A stretch of 9,637 nt of DNA from an uncultured Rubrobacteraceae bacterium (GCA_902806105.1 CADCVI010000105.1:341-9977); one strand, 5' to 3'; positions 1-6,224 are shown, counted from the stretch's first letter. Made by a program: numbers and translations. Notes: generated by a model from the sequence alone, not told the origin.

Positions 1-26
1 CGCTTTTTCCCAATCCTTCTCCTCTT
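1..26 (-). promoter_or_regulatory. Ribosome binding site and possible TTG start of a gene leaving the left edge
   Basis: Read on the minus strand, the sequence AAGAGGAGAAGGA is followed directly by TTG GGA AAA AGC. The AGGAG core (plus positions 19-23) sits 5 nt before the TTG (11-13), a good Shine-Dalgarno arrangement. If real, it begins a protein Met-Gly-Lys-Ser that continues outside the window and would be the third gene of the minus-strand unit holding the HAD hydrolase and the alpha/beta hydrolase. Only four codons are visible, so no product can be named and the call is tentative. Confidence 0.3.
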
Positions 27-76
27 CTTGGACCACACGGTTCGGCAGGGTTGCCCCGCGGCAGGCTCCGGTCGGC

Positions 77-895
77 CTACCCCAGCTCTTTCAGGAGCCC
101 GTTTACGGCCGCTGCGACCTCGTCGGGGTGGTCCTCGGGGACGAAGTGCCTCGCGCCCTCGACCCGCTCGATCCGGGCCCCCAGCTCGTAGGCGAGCCGG
201 TAGCCGTAGCCTATGGGCTGGAACCCGTCCGCAACACCCCAGACGAGGCGCGTGGGCACGTCGAGGTAGGGGATCTGGGCCGCCACTCCAAGGGTGTCCC
301 GGACGTCGAGGGAGCGGGTCTGCCTCACCAGAGCCTCCGCACCCCCCGCCTCTTCGTAGAACGGCAGGTGCTCGGAGACGGACTCTCTCCACTGCCCCCG
401 GTCGTCGTGACCGCCCCGCAGAAACGCGGCGTAGAAGCGACGGAATGCCGAGCTCGGCATCCGGCCGAACAGAGGGCCGGCCGCGCTTATGGCCCTCACC
501 GGCGCGATGGGCCAGGAGTCGTAGCTCACGCAGTTGGTCAACACGAGGCCCCGGACGAGCTCGGGGTGGCGGACGGCCAGAATCTGCGCAACGCCCCCGC
601 CGAGGTCGTGCCCGACGATTAGGGCCCCGTCTTCCAGCCCGACCTCGCGCATCCAGAGGGCGAGGTAGCGCGCCTGCATCACGACGGAGATGTCCCTATC
701 CCGGCCCTCGGCGATGGAGGCCCCGTAGCCCACCATCTCCCAGGCCATCGACCGGGCGCCCCCGACCTTCGGGACGACGTGGCGCCAGAGGCGCGGGCTC
801 GTCGGGATGCCGTGCACGAAGACTACCGGCGTCCCTTCTCCCGCCTCTTCCCAGCGCATCCGGACGCCTCCGGTTTCGACGAAACGGGATTCCAC
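77..895 (-). CDS. Alpha/beta hydrolase with Asp nucleophile (dehalogenase/epoxide-hydrolase-like clan)
   Basis: A 272-residue soluble alpha/beta-fold hydrolase. The oxyanion-hole motif HGIPTS lies at residues 28-33 and the nucleophile elbow GHDLGGG at 95-101, making D97 the nucleophile. D223 (in WGVADGF) and H250 (in GARHF) would complete the triad, with a cap region at about 125-205. An Asp nucleophile is known from haloalkane dehalogenases and epoxide hydrolases. The halide-binding Asn after HG and Trp after the Asp of true haloalkane dehalogenases are absent here (Ile and Leu instead), as is the Arg of fluoroacetate dehalogenases, so the substrate is open. The start is GTG, 10 nt after AGGGG lying in the tail of the upstream HAD gene, whose stop is 3 bp away. 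Translation of the two is therefore probably coupled. The fold call is firm; the reaction is inferred. Confidence 0.9.
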   Translation of the reverse strand: MESRFVETGGVRMRWEEAGEGTPVVFVHGIPTSPRLWRHVVPKVGGARSMAWEMVGYGASIAEGRDRDISVVMQARYLALWMREVGLEDGALIVGHDLGGGVAQILAVRHPELVRGLVLTNCVSYDSWPIAPVRAISAAGPLFGRMPSSAFRRFYAAFLRGGHDDRGQWRESVSEHLPFYEEAGGAEALVRQTRSLDVRDTLGVAAQIPYLDVPTRLVWGVADGFQPIGYGYRLAYELGARIERVEGARHFVPEDHPDEVAAAVNGLLKELG

Positions 896-898
896 CGA

Positions 899-1576
899 CT
901 ACTCGCCCCTCTCGGCGGCGATGATCCCATCCGCCACCTCGCGCAGGTCGGCGCCAACGACATCCGGGGGCGGTGCGGTCGGGAAGAGCGCCTTGCCGGG
1001 GCGGGCCACAAAGGCGGCGGCGCAGCCGGCGCGCATGGCTCCCAACACGTCCCAGCCATGGGCGGCGACGAGGCGAATGTCGCTCATCTCCACGCCCAGG
1101 GTTTCGGCGGCCATGCGGTACGGCTCGGGGGCCGGCTTCAATCGTCCGGCGGTATCGGCGGAGAGGACCATATCGAATAGCTCGCCGAGGCCGGAGTTCT
1201 CGATCTGAGCGTCGGCGACCTCCTGGGTCGAGTTGGTCAGGGTGGCGAGCCGGAATCCGGCGTCCTTCAGGGTGCGCAAGCCCTCCTCGACCTCGGGGTG
1301 GGGCGGCAGCGAGGCAATGCCGGAGAGGATGGCCTGCCGGTCGTCATCCTGCAGTTCTATGCCCCTCTCCCCGGCCAGCATGTCCAGCGCGAGCCCGGCG
1401 ATCGTGCCGAACTTCTGGTACGAGCCGGTCACGGTCTCGGTGAGCCAGAGCTGGAGAAACCTGTCGAACCACTCCGGCCTCGCCGACGCGTCGCCGAAGA
1501 CCCGCTCGAAGTGAGGGTCCAACGCTCCCAAATCCAACAACGTCTCGTTTACGTCGAACACGCATACCCGTGCCAT
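899..1576 (-). CDS. Haloacid dehalogenase type II family HAD hydrolase
   Basis: A 225-residue cytosolic HAD-superfamily protein, the usual length for the (S)-2-haloacid dehalogenase type II group. Motif I is DVNETLLD (D8 nucleophile, T12) and motif II is TLTNST at 112-117. K147 (in RLKPAPEPY, with Y153) forms motif III, and AAHGWDVLGA at 171-180 is motif IV, with D176. R39 in the early cap helix is plausibly the substrate-binding Arg. These match L-2-haloacid dehalogenases, which hydrolyse 2-haloacids to 2-hydroxyacids, except that the Ser-x-Asn pair near motif IV of characterised enzymes is replaced by Ala-His. Many relatives annotated this way act on unknown phosphate or halide substrates. 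The ATG at 1576 fits the HAD N-terminus exactly; a frame extending to 1612 adds a nonhomologous tail. The ribosome binding site is weak (GGGGG, 9 nt away). It is the first gene of a unit with the alpha/beta hydrolase. Confidence 0.9.
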   Translation of the reverse strand: MARVCVFDVNETLLDLGALDPHFERVFGDASARPEWFDRFLQLWLTETVTGSYQKFGTIAGLALDMLAGERGIELQDDDRQAILSGIASLPPHPEVEEGLRTLKDAGFRLATLTNSTQEVADAQIENSGLGELFDMVLSADTAGRLKPAPEPYRMAAETLGVEMSDIRLVAAHGWDVLGAMRAGCAAAFVARPGKALFPTAPPPDVVGADLREVADGIIAAERGE

Positions 1577-2030
1577 GAAGCGTAGCCCCCGATCTCCTCG
1601 ACCTATCAACACGATCTTTTTCCGGCTTCTCTACAGCATCTTCAAGAGAACCCGAACCTTCTCGAGAAACATTAACATTAACAGCCCTCGAAAAAACGGA
1701 ACGCTCACCGGGAGGGCCAGCCGCCCGGAGGTAGAGCCGGAGAGTGCTTGCCTTCCACGGGCCTGTATACAACCGAGGCCAGAGGCAGGACCCAGAAGGG
1801 CGAAGTAGCACGGCTTCGCGACGCTCATGGGGATCCAAGGGTAGAAGCCGGACGGGAACACCGCAACACCCGGAGATGCACCCTCCATAATCTAGAAGGG
1901 GATGGTAGCCCTGCCCCGGAGACGCTCCGGCGTTTGATCCCTCGCGCCCCTCTTTCGGGACGGCGCTCTCTAGCGCTCGAAGGGGAGACATCCACCTCTC
2001 CCCGGCCGCGGCCTCGCAAGCCGGATGCTG
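1577..2030. other. Intergenic stretch with no supported gene
   Basis: About 450 bp between two minus-strand genes. Open frames here have no family resemblance and uneven codon use. The part next to the HAD gene (about 1610-1700) is richer in A/T. It holds a perfect palindrome TTCTCGAGAA (1659-1668) followed by ATTAACATTAAC (1671-1682), and it should contain the HAD promoter, though no convincing -35/-10 pair stands out. Two hairpins are visible further right: CCGGAG/CTCCGG at 1916-1930, and GGGGAGA/TCTCCCC at 1982-2003 with an 8-nt loop, followed by the palindrome GGCCGCGGCC. No tRNA or recognised riboswitch was seen. Confidence 0.6.
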
Positions 2031-2050
2031 AAAAAGGGAGGAAAACTCCC
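2031..2050 (-). terminator. Short intrinsic terminator of the PMP3-like gene
   Basis: On the minus strand, 10 nt after the PMP3-like stop codon, GGGAG-TTTTC-CTCCC forms a 5-bp stem with a 5-nt loop (plus 2036-2050). It is followed at once by TTTTT (plus 2031-2035). Stem plus U-run is the standard Rho-independent layout. The stem is short, so efficiency is uncertain. Confidence 0.55.
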
Positions 2051-2060
2051 CGAACGCGTC

Positions 2061-2219
2061 TCAGTGCTTCACGATCACCCAGATCGCGTGGATTATCCCC
2101 GGGATGTAGCCGAGGATCGTCAGCAGGACGTTGATCCAGAACTGCCGTCCGATCCCCGTCTGCAGGTACACCCCCAGCGGGGGCAGAATGATCGCCACGA
2201 CTATTCGCAACAAATCCAT
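2061..2219 (-). CDS. YqaE/PMP3 family small membrane protein
   Basis: A 52-residue, very hydrophobic protein of the PMP3/YqaE (UPF0057) family. Its two membrane segments are residues 3-19 (with the characteristic PPLGVYL at 13-19) and about 27-50 (NVLLTILGYIPGIIHAIWVI). Between them is a short polar turn (QTGIGRQF), and it ends in a Lys-His tail. Family members are inner/plasma-membrane proteolipids linked to salt, cold and membrane-potential stress in yeast and plants; bacterial roles are poorly known. The ATG at 2219 is chosen because AGGAGGT lies 6 nt before it and the protein then has exactly the family length. A longer in-frame extension to 2375 lacks family similarity. A short terminator follows. 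Confidence 0.93.
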   Translation of the reverse strand: MDLLRIVVAIILPPLGVYLQTGIGRQFWINVLLTILGYIPGIIHAIWVIVKH

Positions 2220-2233
2220 TTCGGGACCTCCTG

Positions 2234-2347
2234 TTAGGACCGCTCGGCCGGTCGGATGAGGATCTCGTTCAAGCCCACCTGCTCGGGCGGGGGACGCAGT
2301 AGGCGACACCCTTCGTTCGTGCAGCGGCGGCCTCTTGCGTGGAGCAT
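2234..2347 (-). CDS. Possible 37-residue small protein just upstream of the PMP3-like gene
   Basis: A short frame starting ATG at 2347 and ending TAA at 2234, 14 bp before the PMP3-like start on the same strand. The protein has two Cys (CTNEGC) and a tail reading EQVGLNEILIRPAERS. Its last ~20 codons show the G/C-rich third positions typical of genes here. Against it: there is no Shine-Dalgarno before the ATG, and the frame begins right beside the hairpin closing the preceding dehydrogenase gene. It may be a leader peptide, a relic or chance. I do not recognise a family. Confidence 0.2.
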   Translation of the reverse strand: MLHARGRRCTNEGCRLLRPPPEQVGLNEILIRPAERS

Positions 2348-2348
2348 A

Positions 2349-2416
2349 CAAGAAACCGTGCGGCCCGAGCCCCACGAACGCAGGGCTCGGGCCGTATCCT
2401 CCCGGGTGGTTTCTTG
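2349..2416 (-). terminator. Nested inverted repeat, likely terminator of the dehydrogenase gene
   Basis: An inner perfect 12-bp stem CGGCCCGAGCCC/GGGCTCGGGCCG (2361-2372 with 2383-2394, 10-nt loop) lies inside an outer perfect 9-bp stem CAAGAAACC/GGTTTCTTG (2349-2357 with 2408-2416). It begins 11 nt past the stop of the zinc dehydrogenase. On the minus strand the inner hairpin is followed by CACGGTTTCTTG, a moderately U-rich tract whose complement precedes the hairpin. This A-tract/hairpin/T-tract form suits termination, possibly in both directions. The T-run is interrupted, so it is not a classic intrinsic terminator. Confidence 0.6.
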
Positions 2417-2427
2417 CTGCAACGGTA

Positions 2428-3618
2428 TCAGGGCTGGAGCAGGATCTTTATCGCACCGTCCTGCTTTTTCTGGAAGATCTCGTACCCGTGCGGCGCCTGG
2501 TCCAGCGGGAGCTTGTGGGTCGCGAAGTTCTCGACTCCCAAAGGGTCGGCGGGGTCGATGAGGAGCGGCATGATGTCGTCCACCCAGGCTTTGACGTTCG
2601 CCTGGCCCATCCGTATCTGTATCTGCTTGTCGAAGAGCTTGAGCATGTTGATAGGGTCGGCCGTGCCGCCGTAGAGCCCGATGAGCGAGAGGGTGCCCCC
2701 CCTACGAACGGTGTCGATGCTCTGGTTGAGCGCGGTGAGCCTGTCCACCCCTACGTTCTTCAGGGCGCTCTGCGCCAGCTTGTCCGGCAGGAGGCCCGTT
2801 GCCTGCTGGGCGAGGTTGGCGGCGGGCGAGCCGTGGGCCTCCATACCGACGGCGTCGATCACGGAATCGGGACCGCGGCCGTCCGTCATCTCGCGGATGG
2901 CCGAGGGGACGTCGTCGGTGCTGGAGGCGTCGACCACCTCTATGCCATGGCCGCGGGCCATCTCCAGGCGCTCCGGCACGAAGTCGACGGCGATGACGCG
3001 GTAGCCCTTGTACCGGGCGATGCGCGCGCTCATCTGGCCGATCGGGCCGAGCCCGTAGATCGCGACACTCCCGCCCTCGGGAATCCCCGCGTACTCGACC
3101 GCCTGCCAGCTTGTCGGCAGGACGTCGGAGAGGTAGACGAAGCGCTCGTCCGGCATCCCGATCCCCTCCTCGGGGATCTTTATCGGGGTGAACTGCGCCT
3201 GCGGCACGCGCAGAAACTCCGCCTGTCCGCCCGGGACGTTCCCGTAGAGCCTCGCGAACCCGAAGAGGGAGGCCCCCATGCCCTGCTCGTGCACCTGGGT
3301 GGTCTCGCACTGCGAGTACAGGTCCTGGTGGCACATAAAGCAGTCCCCGCAGGAGATGTTGAAAGGGATGACGACCCTGTCACCTGGGCTGACGTGGGTG
3401 ACGTCCGGCCCGACCTCCTCCACGATCCCCATCGGCTCGTGCCCGAGGACGTAGCCCTCGTCTATAAACGGCCCGAGCACCTCATAGAGGTGCAGGTCGG
3501 AGCCGCAGATGTTGGTGGTCGTGATCCTTACAACGGCGTCCGTAGACTCCTGGATCGTCGGGTCGGGCACGTTGTCCACCCGTACGTCGCGTTTACCATG
3601 CCAGGCTATGGCCTTCAA
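2428..3618 (-). CDS. Zinc-dependent alcohol/formaldehyde dehydrogenase-like protein (MDR family)
   Basis: A 396-residue medium-chain dehydrogenase/reductase. Catalytic zinc ligands are visible as C38 (NICGSDLH), H60-E61 (GHEPMG) and D165 (YLSDVLPTSW). Structural zinc is held by C90, C93, C96 and C104. The Rossmann motif GLGPIG is at 189-194, and D212 at the end of the second strand favours NAD(H). Length and the SDVLPT segment resemble glutathione-independent formaldehyde dehydrogenase and its uncharacterised relatives, so aldehyde or alcohol oxidation in the cytosol is likely; the substrate is unknown. The start is TTG, immediately preceded by an in-frame TAA and served by GGAGG 7 nt upstream, so no earlier start is possible. 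It lies 54 bp after the PfpI-like gene, probably as the second gene of an operon, and ends at a strong inverted repeat. Confidence 0.93.
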   Translation of the reverse strand: MKAIAWHGKRDVRVDNVPDPTIQESTDAVVRITTTNICGSDLHLYEVLGPFIDEGYVLGHEPMGIVEEVGPDVTHVSPGDRVVIPFNISCGDCFMCHQDLYSQCETTQVHEQGMGASLFGFARLYGNVPGGQAEFLRVPQAQFTPIKIPEEGIGMPDERFVYLSDVLPTSWQAVEYAGIPEGGSVAIYGLGPIGQMSARIARYKGYRVIAVDFVPERLEMARGHGIEVVDASSTDDVPSAIREMTDGRGPDSVIDAVGMEAHGSPAANLAQQATGLLPDKLAQSALKNVGVDRLTALNQSIDTVRRGGTLSLIGLYGGTADPINMLKLFDKQIQIRMGQANVKAWVDDIMPLLIDPADPLGVENFATHKLPLDQAPHGYEIFQKKQDGAIKILLQP

Positions 3619-3672
3619 TTAATCTCCTCCGCTGTCTCGAAGCTCTGGGTCGGTCTTGCTTGCAGGCTTACC

Positions 3673-4248
3673 TCAGGCGCTCCGGGACTGCTCGGCATGC
3701 TTGCCCTCGGCGAACTCCTCGACGATCTTGGCGCAGAACGCGGGCAGGTCGTCGGGGTTGCGGCTCGTGACGAGCCCCTTGTCCGTAACGACCTCCTGGT
3801 CCACCCACTCACCGCCGGCGTTGCGGATGTCCGTCTGGAGGCTCGGGTAGGAGGTCAGGGTGCGGCCCCGGACCACGTCCGCCTCCACCAGGGTCCAGGG
3901 ACCGTGGCAGATCACGCCGACCGGCTTGGACTGCTCGAAGAAGGCGCGCACGAAGGCGACGGCCTCCCCGCTGCCACGCAGGTTGTCCGCCCCCACGGTA
4001 CCGCCGGGCACTATCAGGGCGTCGTAGTCGTCGGCGGAGACGTCGGAGAAGACCTTCTCGACCTGGAACGTCTCGCCCGGGTTGACGTCGCTGTTCATGG
4101 TCTGCGCCTCGCCCGCCTGAAGCCCGATGACGTCGACCGACGCGCCGGCCTCCTCGACTGCCTGCTTGGGCTGCACGAACTCGACCTGCTCGGTCCCCAC
4201 CGGGGCGAGCAGAACAGCTACCCTGCGACCCTGCAACTCGTTCGCCAT
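3673..4248 (-). CDS. DJ-1/PfpI family protein
   Basis: A cytosolic DJ-1/PfpI (type 1 glutamine amidotransferase-like) protein of 191 residues from the second of two adjacent ATGs. The conserved Glu is in GTEQVEF (E20), the loop IVPGGT is at 79-84, and the nucleophile elbow VICHGPWTL gives C114 with the adjacent H115. The ending VTSRNPDDLPAFCAKIVEEF is typical of the family. Members are described as intracellular proteases, glyoxalase III or protein deglycases acting on methylglyoxal adducts; which applies here cannot be told, and the deglycase role is disputed. AAGGAG lies 6 nt before the second ATG (4248) and only 3 nt before the first (4251), so I prefer the second. It is followed by a formaldehyde-dehydrogenase-like gene, suggesting reactive-carbonyl stress. 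Confidence 0.92.
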   Translation of the reverse strand: MANELQGRRVAVLLAPVGTEQVEFVQPKQAVEEAGASVDVIGLQAGEAQTMNSDVNPGETFQVEKVFSDVSADDYDALIVPGGTVGADNLRGSGEAVAFVRAFFEQSKPVGVICHGPWTLVEADVVRGRTLTSYPSLQTDIRNAGGEWVDQEVVTDKGLVTSRNPDDLPAFCAKIVEEFAEGKHAEQSRSA

Positions 4249-4281
4249 CATCTTCTCCTTCTCTACGCTCTGCGGTCACCT

Positions 4282-4310
4282 GCTCTCTTGCCCGAACACC
4301 CGTGCGTCAA
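4282..4310 (-). promoter_or_regulatory. Weak candidate promoter of the PfpI-dehydrogenase unit
   Basis: On the minus strand, TTGACG (plus 4305-4310) is a good -35 match. The hexamer 17 nt on, GAGAGC (4282-4287), is a poor -10. It lies 31 nt before the PfpI-like start. Position is right, but the -10 makes this only a suggestion. Confidence 0.22.
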
Positions 4311-4424
4311 CACACGGTCGCCCCATGCCTTACTGCCGTTCTCCCTGCCGCCGGCCCTGGCGGAGGGCGAAGCGGGAACGATCTTTATCGTGGCGTCTTC
4401 CCGCCCCCGATAACGGGCGGTCCC

Positions 4425-4562
4425 GTCGCGACCGAAGCCCTCGACCCGACCGAGATCTTCGCCCAGCCAGAGCCCCTGACGGGGGCCATGGAAGCCTACG
4501 AAACCTGCGACCAGAGACATCCCGGCTGGATCGAGGTCGAGCCGGATCCAGCCTCAGACTAG
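4425..4562 (+). pseudogene. Orphan C-terminal fragment of a zinc-dependent alcohol dehydrogenase
   Basis: The open frame ending TAG at 4562 encodes ALDPTEIFAQPEPLTGAM followed by EAYETCDQRHPGWIEVEPDP. This reads like the extreme C-terminus of MDR alcohol/formaldehyde dehydrogenases (family pattern DPT.I.T...PL..A.EAY...D.R.PGWIKVEL.P). It also aligns without gaps, 8 identities in 26, with the C-terminus of the intact dehydrogenase at 2428-3618 (PLDQAPHGYEIF...). Nothing upstream in any plus frame resembles the zinc or Rossmann parts, and no start with a ribosome binding site is present, so I read it as a gene relic. It is on the opposite strand to the intact gene and separated from it by the PfpI gene, so it is not a simple tandem copy. 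Family assignment rests on memory of the pattern. Confidence 0.5.
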
Positions 4563-4583
4563 CGCCAGCCCCCGCGGCACTAC

Positions 4584-4617
4584 CGGGGAGGAGCAGGCAA
4601 AAAACGCATCCTCCCCG
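4584..4617. other. Hairpin after the dehydrogenase relic
   Basis: A perfect 9-bp stem CGGGGAGGA/TCCTCCCCG encloses a 16-nt loop containing AAAAAA. It starts 22 nt after the relic's stop codon and may be its old terminator. There is no T-run after it on either strand. The rest of 4563-4753 shows nothing recognisable. Confidence 0.35.
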
Positions 4618-4753
4618 ACCCTCGGGAACCAGCGTCGCGGCGGTTTGCGCAAGGGTCAACCCCGCTCGAGCAGTACCTCCGACACCCGGGTCCCTGGCCC
4701 TTCGTTATCGCTGGAAGGTGAGTACGTGTTCCCTCGAAAGCTCGGTCTTCGCG

Positions 4754-5107
4754 TCAGATCGTCTGCTCGCCACGCGCCGGCACACGGAAGGCATGCAGGA
4801 AATCCTCCCGGTTCGGCCACGCGACATCCAGAGGGCCGCTACAATCCACCCCGGTCGGGACGGGGTCCAGCGCGATCCTCTCGACGCCGGAGTAGGGGCC
4901 GCGCAGGAGCGGTGCGAGCTCCCCGGCAGTTGTCTCCCTGATCCCCCATTCCGCCCCCCTGCCCAGGAGCAGAACGTACATCCTGGCCTCATCCTCGAAG
5001 CCGAAGACCGGCAGGGCCTCGGCCCCCTTCCGGTCGCGAAGGGTCACGAGGTCGGCGTCCCCGTCCCTCGTGAGCACCCACAGACCCCCCCTCCCTCTAA
5101 TCTCCAC
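4754..5107 (-). CDS. Small uncharacterised protein, SseB-like in appearance
   Basis: A 117-residue soluble protein from the GTG at 5107. It opens with a beta-rich stretch (GLWVLTRDGDADLVTL), then ALPVFGFEDEARMYVLL, a pattern like the 'LPVF.s.eEA' segment of SseB-type domains. A mid part follows, WGIRETTAGELAPLLRG, and then GVERIALDPVPTGVD. Codon use is like that of neighbouring genes, so it is very probably real. There is no signal peptide, membrane segment or catalytic motif. The start is uncertain: the GTG has AGGGG 10 nt upstream, while an ATG at 5158 would add 17 residues (LRSPRVPCLLW...) but has a poorer ribosome binding site. It diverges from the HTH-MEDS regulator across 376 bp. I do not recognise a named family or a function. 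Confidence 0.65.
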   Translation of the reverse strand: MEIRGRGGLWVLTRDGDADLVTLRDRKGAEALPVFGFEDEARMYVLLLGRGAEWGIRETTAGELAPLLRGPYSGVERIALDPVPTGVDCSGPLDVAWPNREDFLHAFRVPARGEQTI

Positions 5108-5483
5108 CTTCGCCCGTCCCCTCCACAGCAAACAGGGAACACGAGGCGACCGGAGCATTCGAAGCCTGGCTTCCTCCCCCTGCGAGGCGCGCGACCATGA
5201 ATCCTGCGCCTCTCGTACGTACCTCCAACAACAAGCCCTCCTAATGGTAGCGGCCGCGCCCCATGCTCCACCCGCCCGACCGCGATCCTCCTCTTTTCTA
5301 CGACTTGTAGAGTTATGGCAACCCCCGCTACGGAGATTAAAGTTTAACAAAGTACACCAAAGTACAACAACCATGTTTGGGGAACCGGGAGCAGGATCAA
5401 GAACCGGGGTAGGTAGCACATGGGATGGAGCCCGCCGAGGTAGCTGTTGCGAAGAAGGGAACGTGGTACGAGTGTGTCCTGAC
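5108..5483. other. Intergenic region between divergent genes with an AT-rich island
   Basis: Between the small minus-strand protein and the plus-strand HTH-MEDS regulator. About 5290-5380 is clearly more A/T-rich than anything else nearby and holds TTGTAG (5305-5310), the palindrome TTAAAGTTTAA (5337-5347) and three phased 10-bp repeats. It must contain promoters for one or both genes, but I cannot assign a firm -35/-10 pair on either strand. Confidence 0.6.
5339..5368 (+). repeat. Three 10-bp phased direct repeats (iterons), candidate operator
   Basis: AAAGTTTAAC, AAAGTACACC and AAAGTACAAC follow each other without a gap at 5339-5348, 5349-5358 and 5359-5368. The consensus is AAAGT(A/T)(C/T)A(A/C)C. 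The second and third share CAAAGTACA counting the preceding C. A 10-bp period puts all copies on one face of the helix, as for a protein binding cooperatively. Excisionase-type winged HTH proteins are known to bind direct repeats, so the regulator starting 115 bp downstream is a natural candidate. That link is inference. Confidence 0.5.
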
Positions 5484-6224
5484 GTGAACAAGGACCTCAT
5501 GGACGTCGAGGAGGTGGCCGGGTATCTGGGTGTGGGCCGGGTAACGGTCTACCGCTGGTGCCGGGAGGGGCGGCTGCCCTGTTTGAAGGTCGGGAAGTCG
5601 TGGCGGGTGCGACGGGGGGCGCTGGAGGACTTTCTCAAGCGGGGGGAGAAGCCGTCGACGCTCGTCGGGCAGCTCGGGGGCTTTCTGGAGGTTCCGGACA
5701 ACGTGCTCGGGATCGTGCAGGACCGCGAGCTCCTGCACCGCCTCGACGCGGCGTTCTTCGGGGTGGGCGAGGCGCGCGGTGGGCTGCTGGTCAAGTTCAC
5801 CGGCGGGGAGAAGGAGACCTCCGACGAGGAGCTGCGCGAGGATCTGGAGCAGCACGGGTTGGAGGTTGGACGCCTGGAGCGCGAGGGGCAGTTCCGGATC
5901 GTCCCCGAGACCAGCCCGCTGGGAGGGCGCGCGGAGGCCCTGCGGCGGCTCGTAGACGGGGAGTCGGGCTCCGGGCGCAGCGTATGGGCCTCCTTCAACT
6001 GGACGGAGGCGGTGGACCTCGCGACCGCGATAGGGCAGCAGGAAGAGCTGGCGGAGCTCGTCGACGCCTCGCAGCTCGTGGTAAAGACGGCGATGCTGGA
6101 GGAGATCTCCGACGACTGGCCGCCGGGGGAGCAGCGGCGCGCGTGGGCCGCGCACGCCGGCACGGTCTGGCTCACCAGGCGCGGCCTCTCCCTCAGCCGC
6201 TTCGTCCCCCTGACGCAGACCTGA
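5484..6224 (+). CDS. Excisionase/MerR-type HTH regulator with MEDS-like C-terminal domain
   Basis: A 246-residue protein. Residues 5-54 form an excisionase-family winged helix-turn-helix (HTH_17): DLMDVEEVAGYLGVGRVTVY, then RWCREGRLPCLKVGKSWRV with the closing ALEDFL. Residues about 65-246 resemble the MEDS (DcmR sensory) domain in pattern: RELLHRLDAAFFG..., the ...LEREGQFRIVP segment, W-T-EAVDL, a KTAMLEEI strand-helix, and a closing HAGTVWLTRRGLSL. DcmR of methylotrophs pairs a DNA-binding and a MEDS domain, so a ligand-sensing transcription factor is likely. The start is uncertain: the GTG at 5484 gives the usual short lead into the HTH but lacks a Shine-Dalgarno. ATG 5499 has AAGGA 4 nt before it, and GTG 5463 has AAGAAGG. 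The gene lies 47 bp before the transsulfuration genes on the same strand, with phased iterons upstream. Confidence 0.85.
   Translation: MNKDLMDVEEVAGYLGVGRVTVYRWCREGRLPCLKVGKSWRVRRGALEDFLKRGEKPSTLVGQLGGFLEVPDNVLGIVQDRELLHRLDAAFFGVGEARGGLLVKFTGGEKETSDEELREDLEQHGLEVGRLEREGQFRIVPETSPLGGRAEALRRLVDGESGSGRSVWASFNWTEAVDLATAIGQQEELAELVDASQLVVKTAMLEEISDDWPPGEQRRAWAAHAGTVWLTRRGLSLSRFVPLTQT

Noticed and set aside
77..895. Calling the alpha/beta hydrolase a haloalkane dehalogenase or fluoroacetate dehalogenase
   Set aside because: The Asn after HG and the Trp after the nucleophile are Ile and Leu, and the carboxylate-binding Arg of fluoroacetate dehalogenase is missing.
1344..1991. An open minus-strand frame across the HAD gene and the upstream gap
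   Set aside because: It runs in a different frame from the HAD gene, has no ribosome binding site or family, and its composition shifts at the gene edge.
2335..4413. A 692-codon plus-strand open frame
   Set aside because: It lies antisense to the well-supported zinc dehydrogenase and PfpI genes, has no family resemblance, and arises from GC-rich third-position bias.
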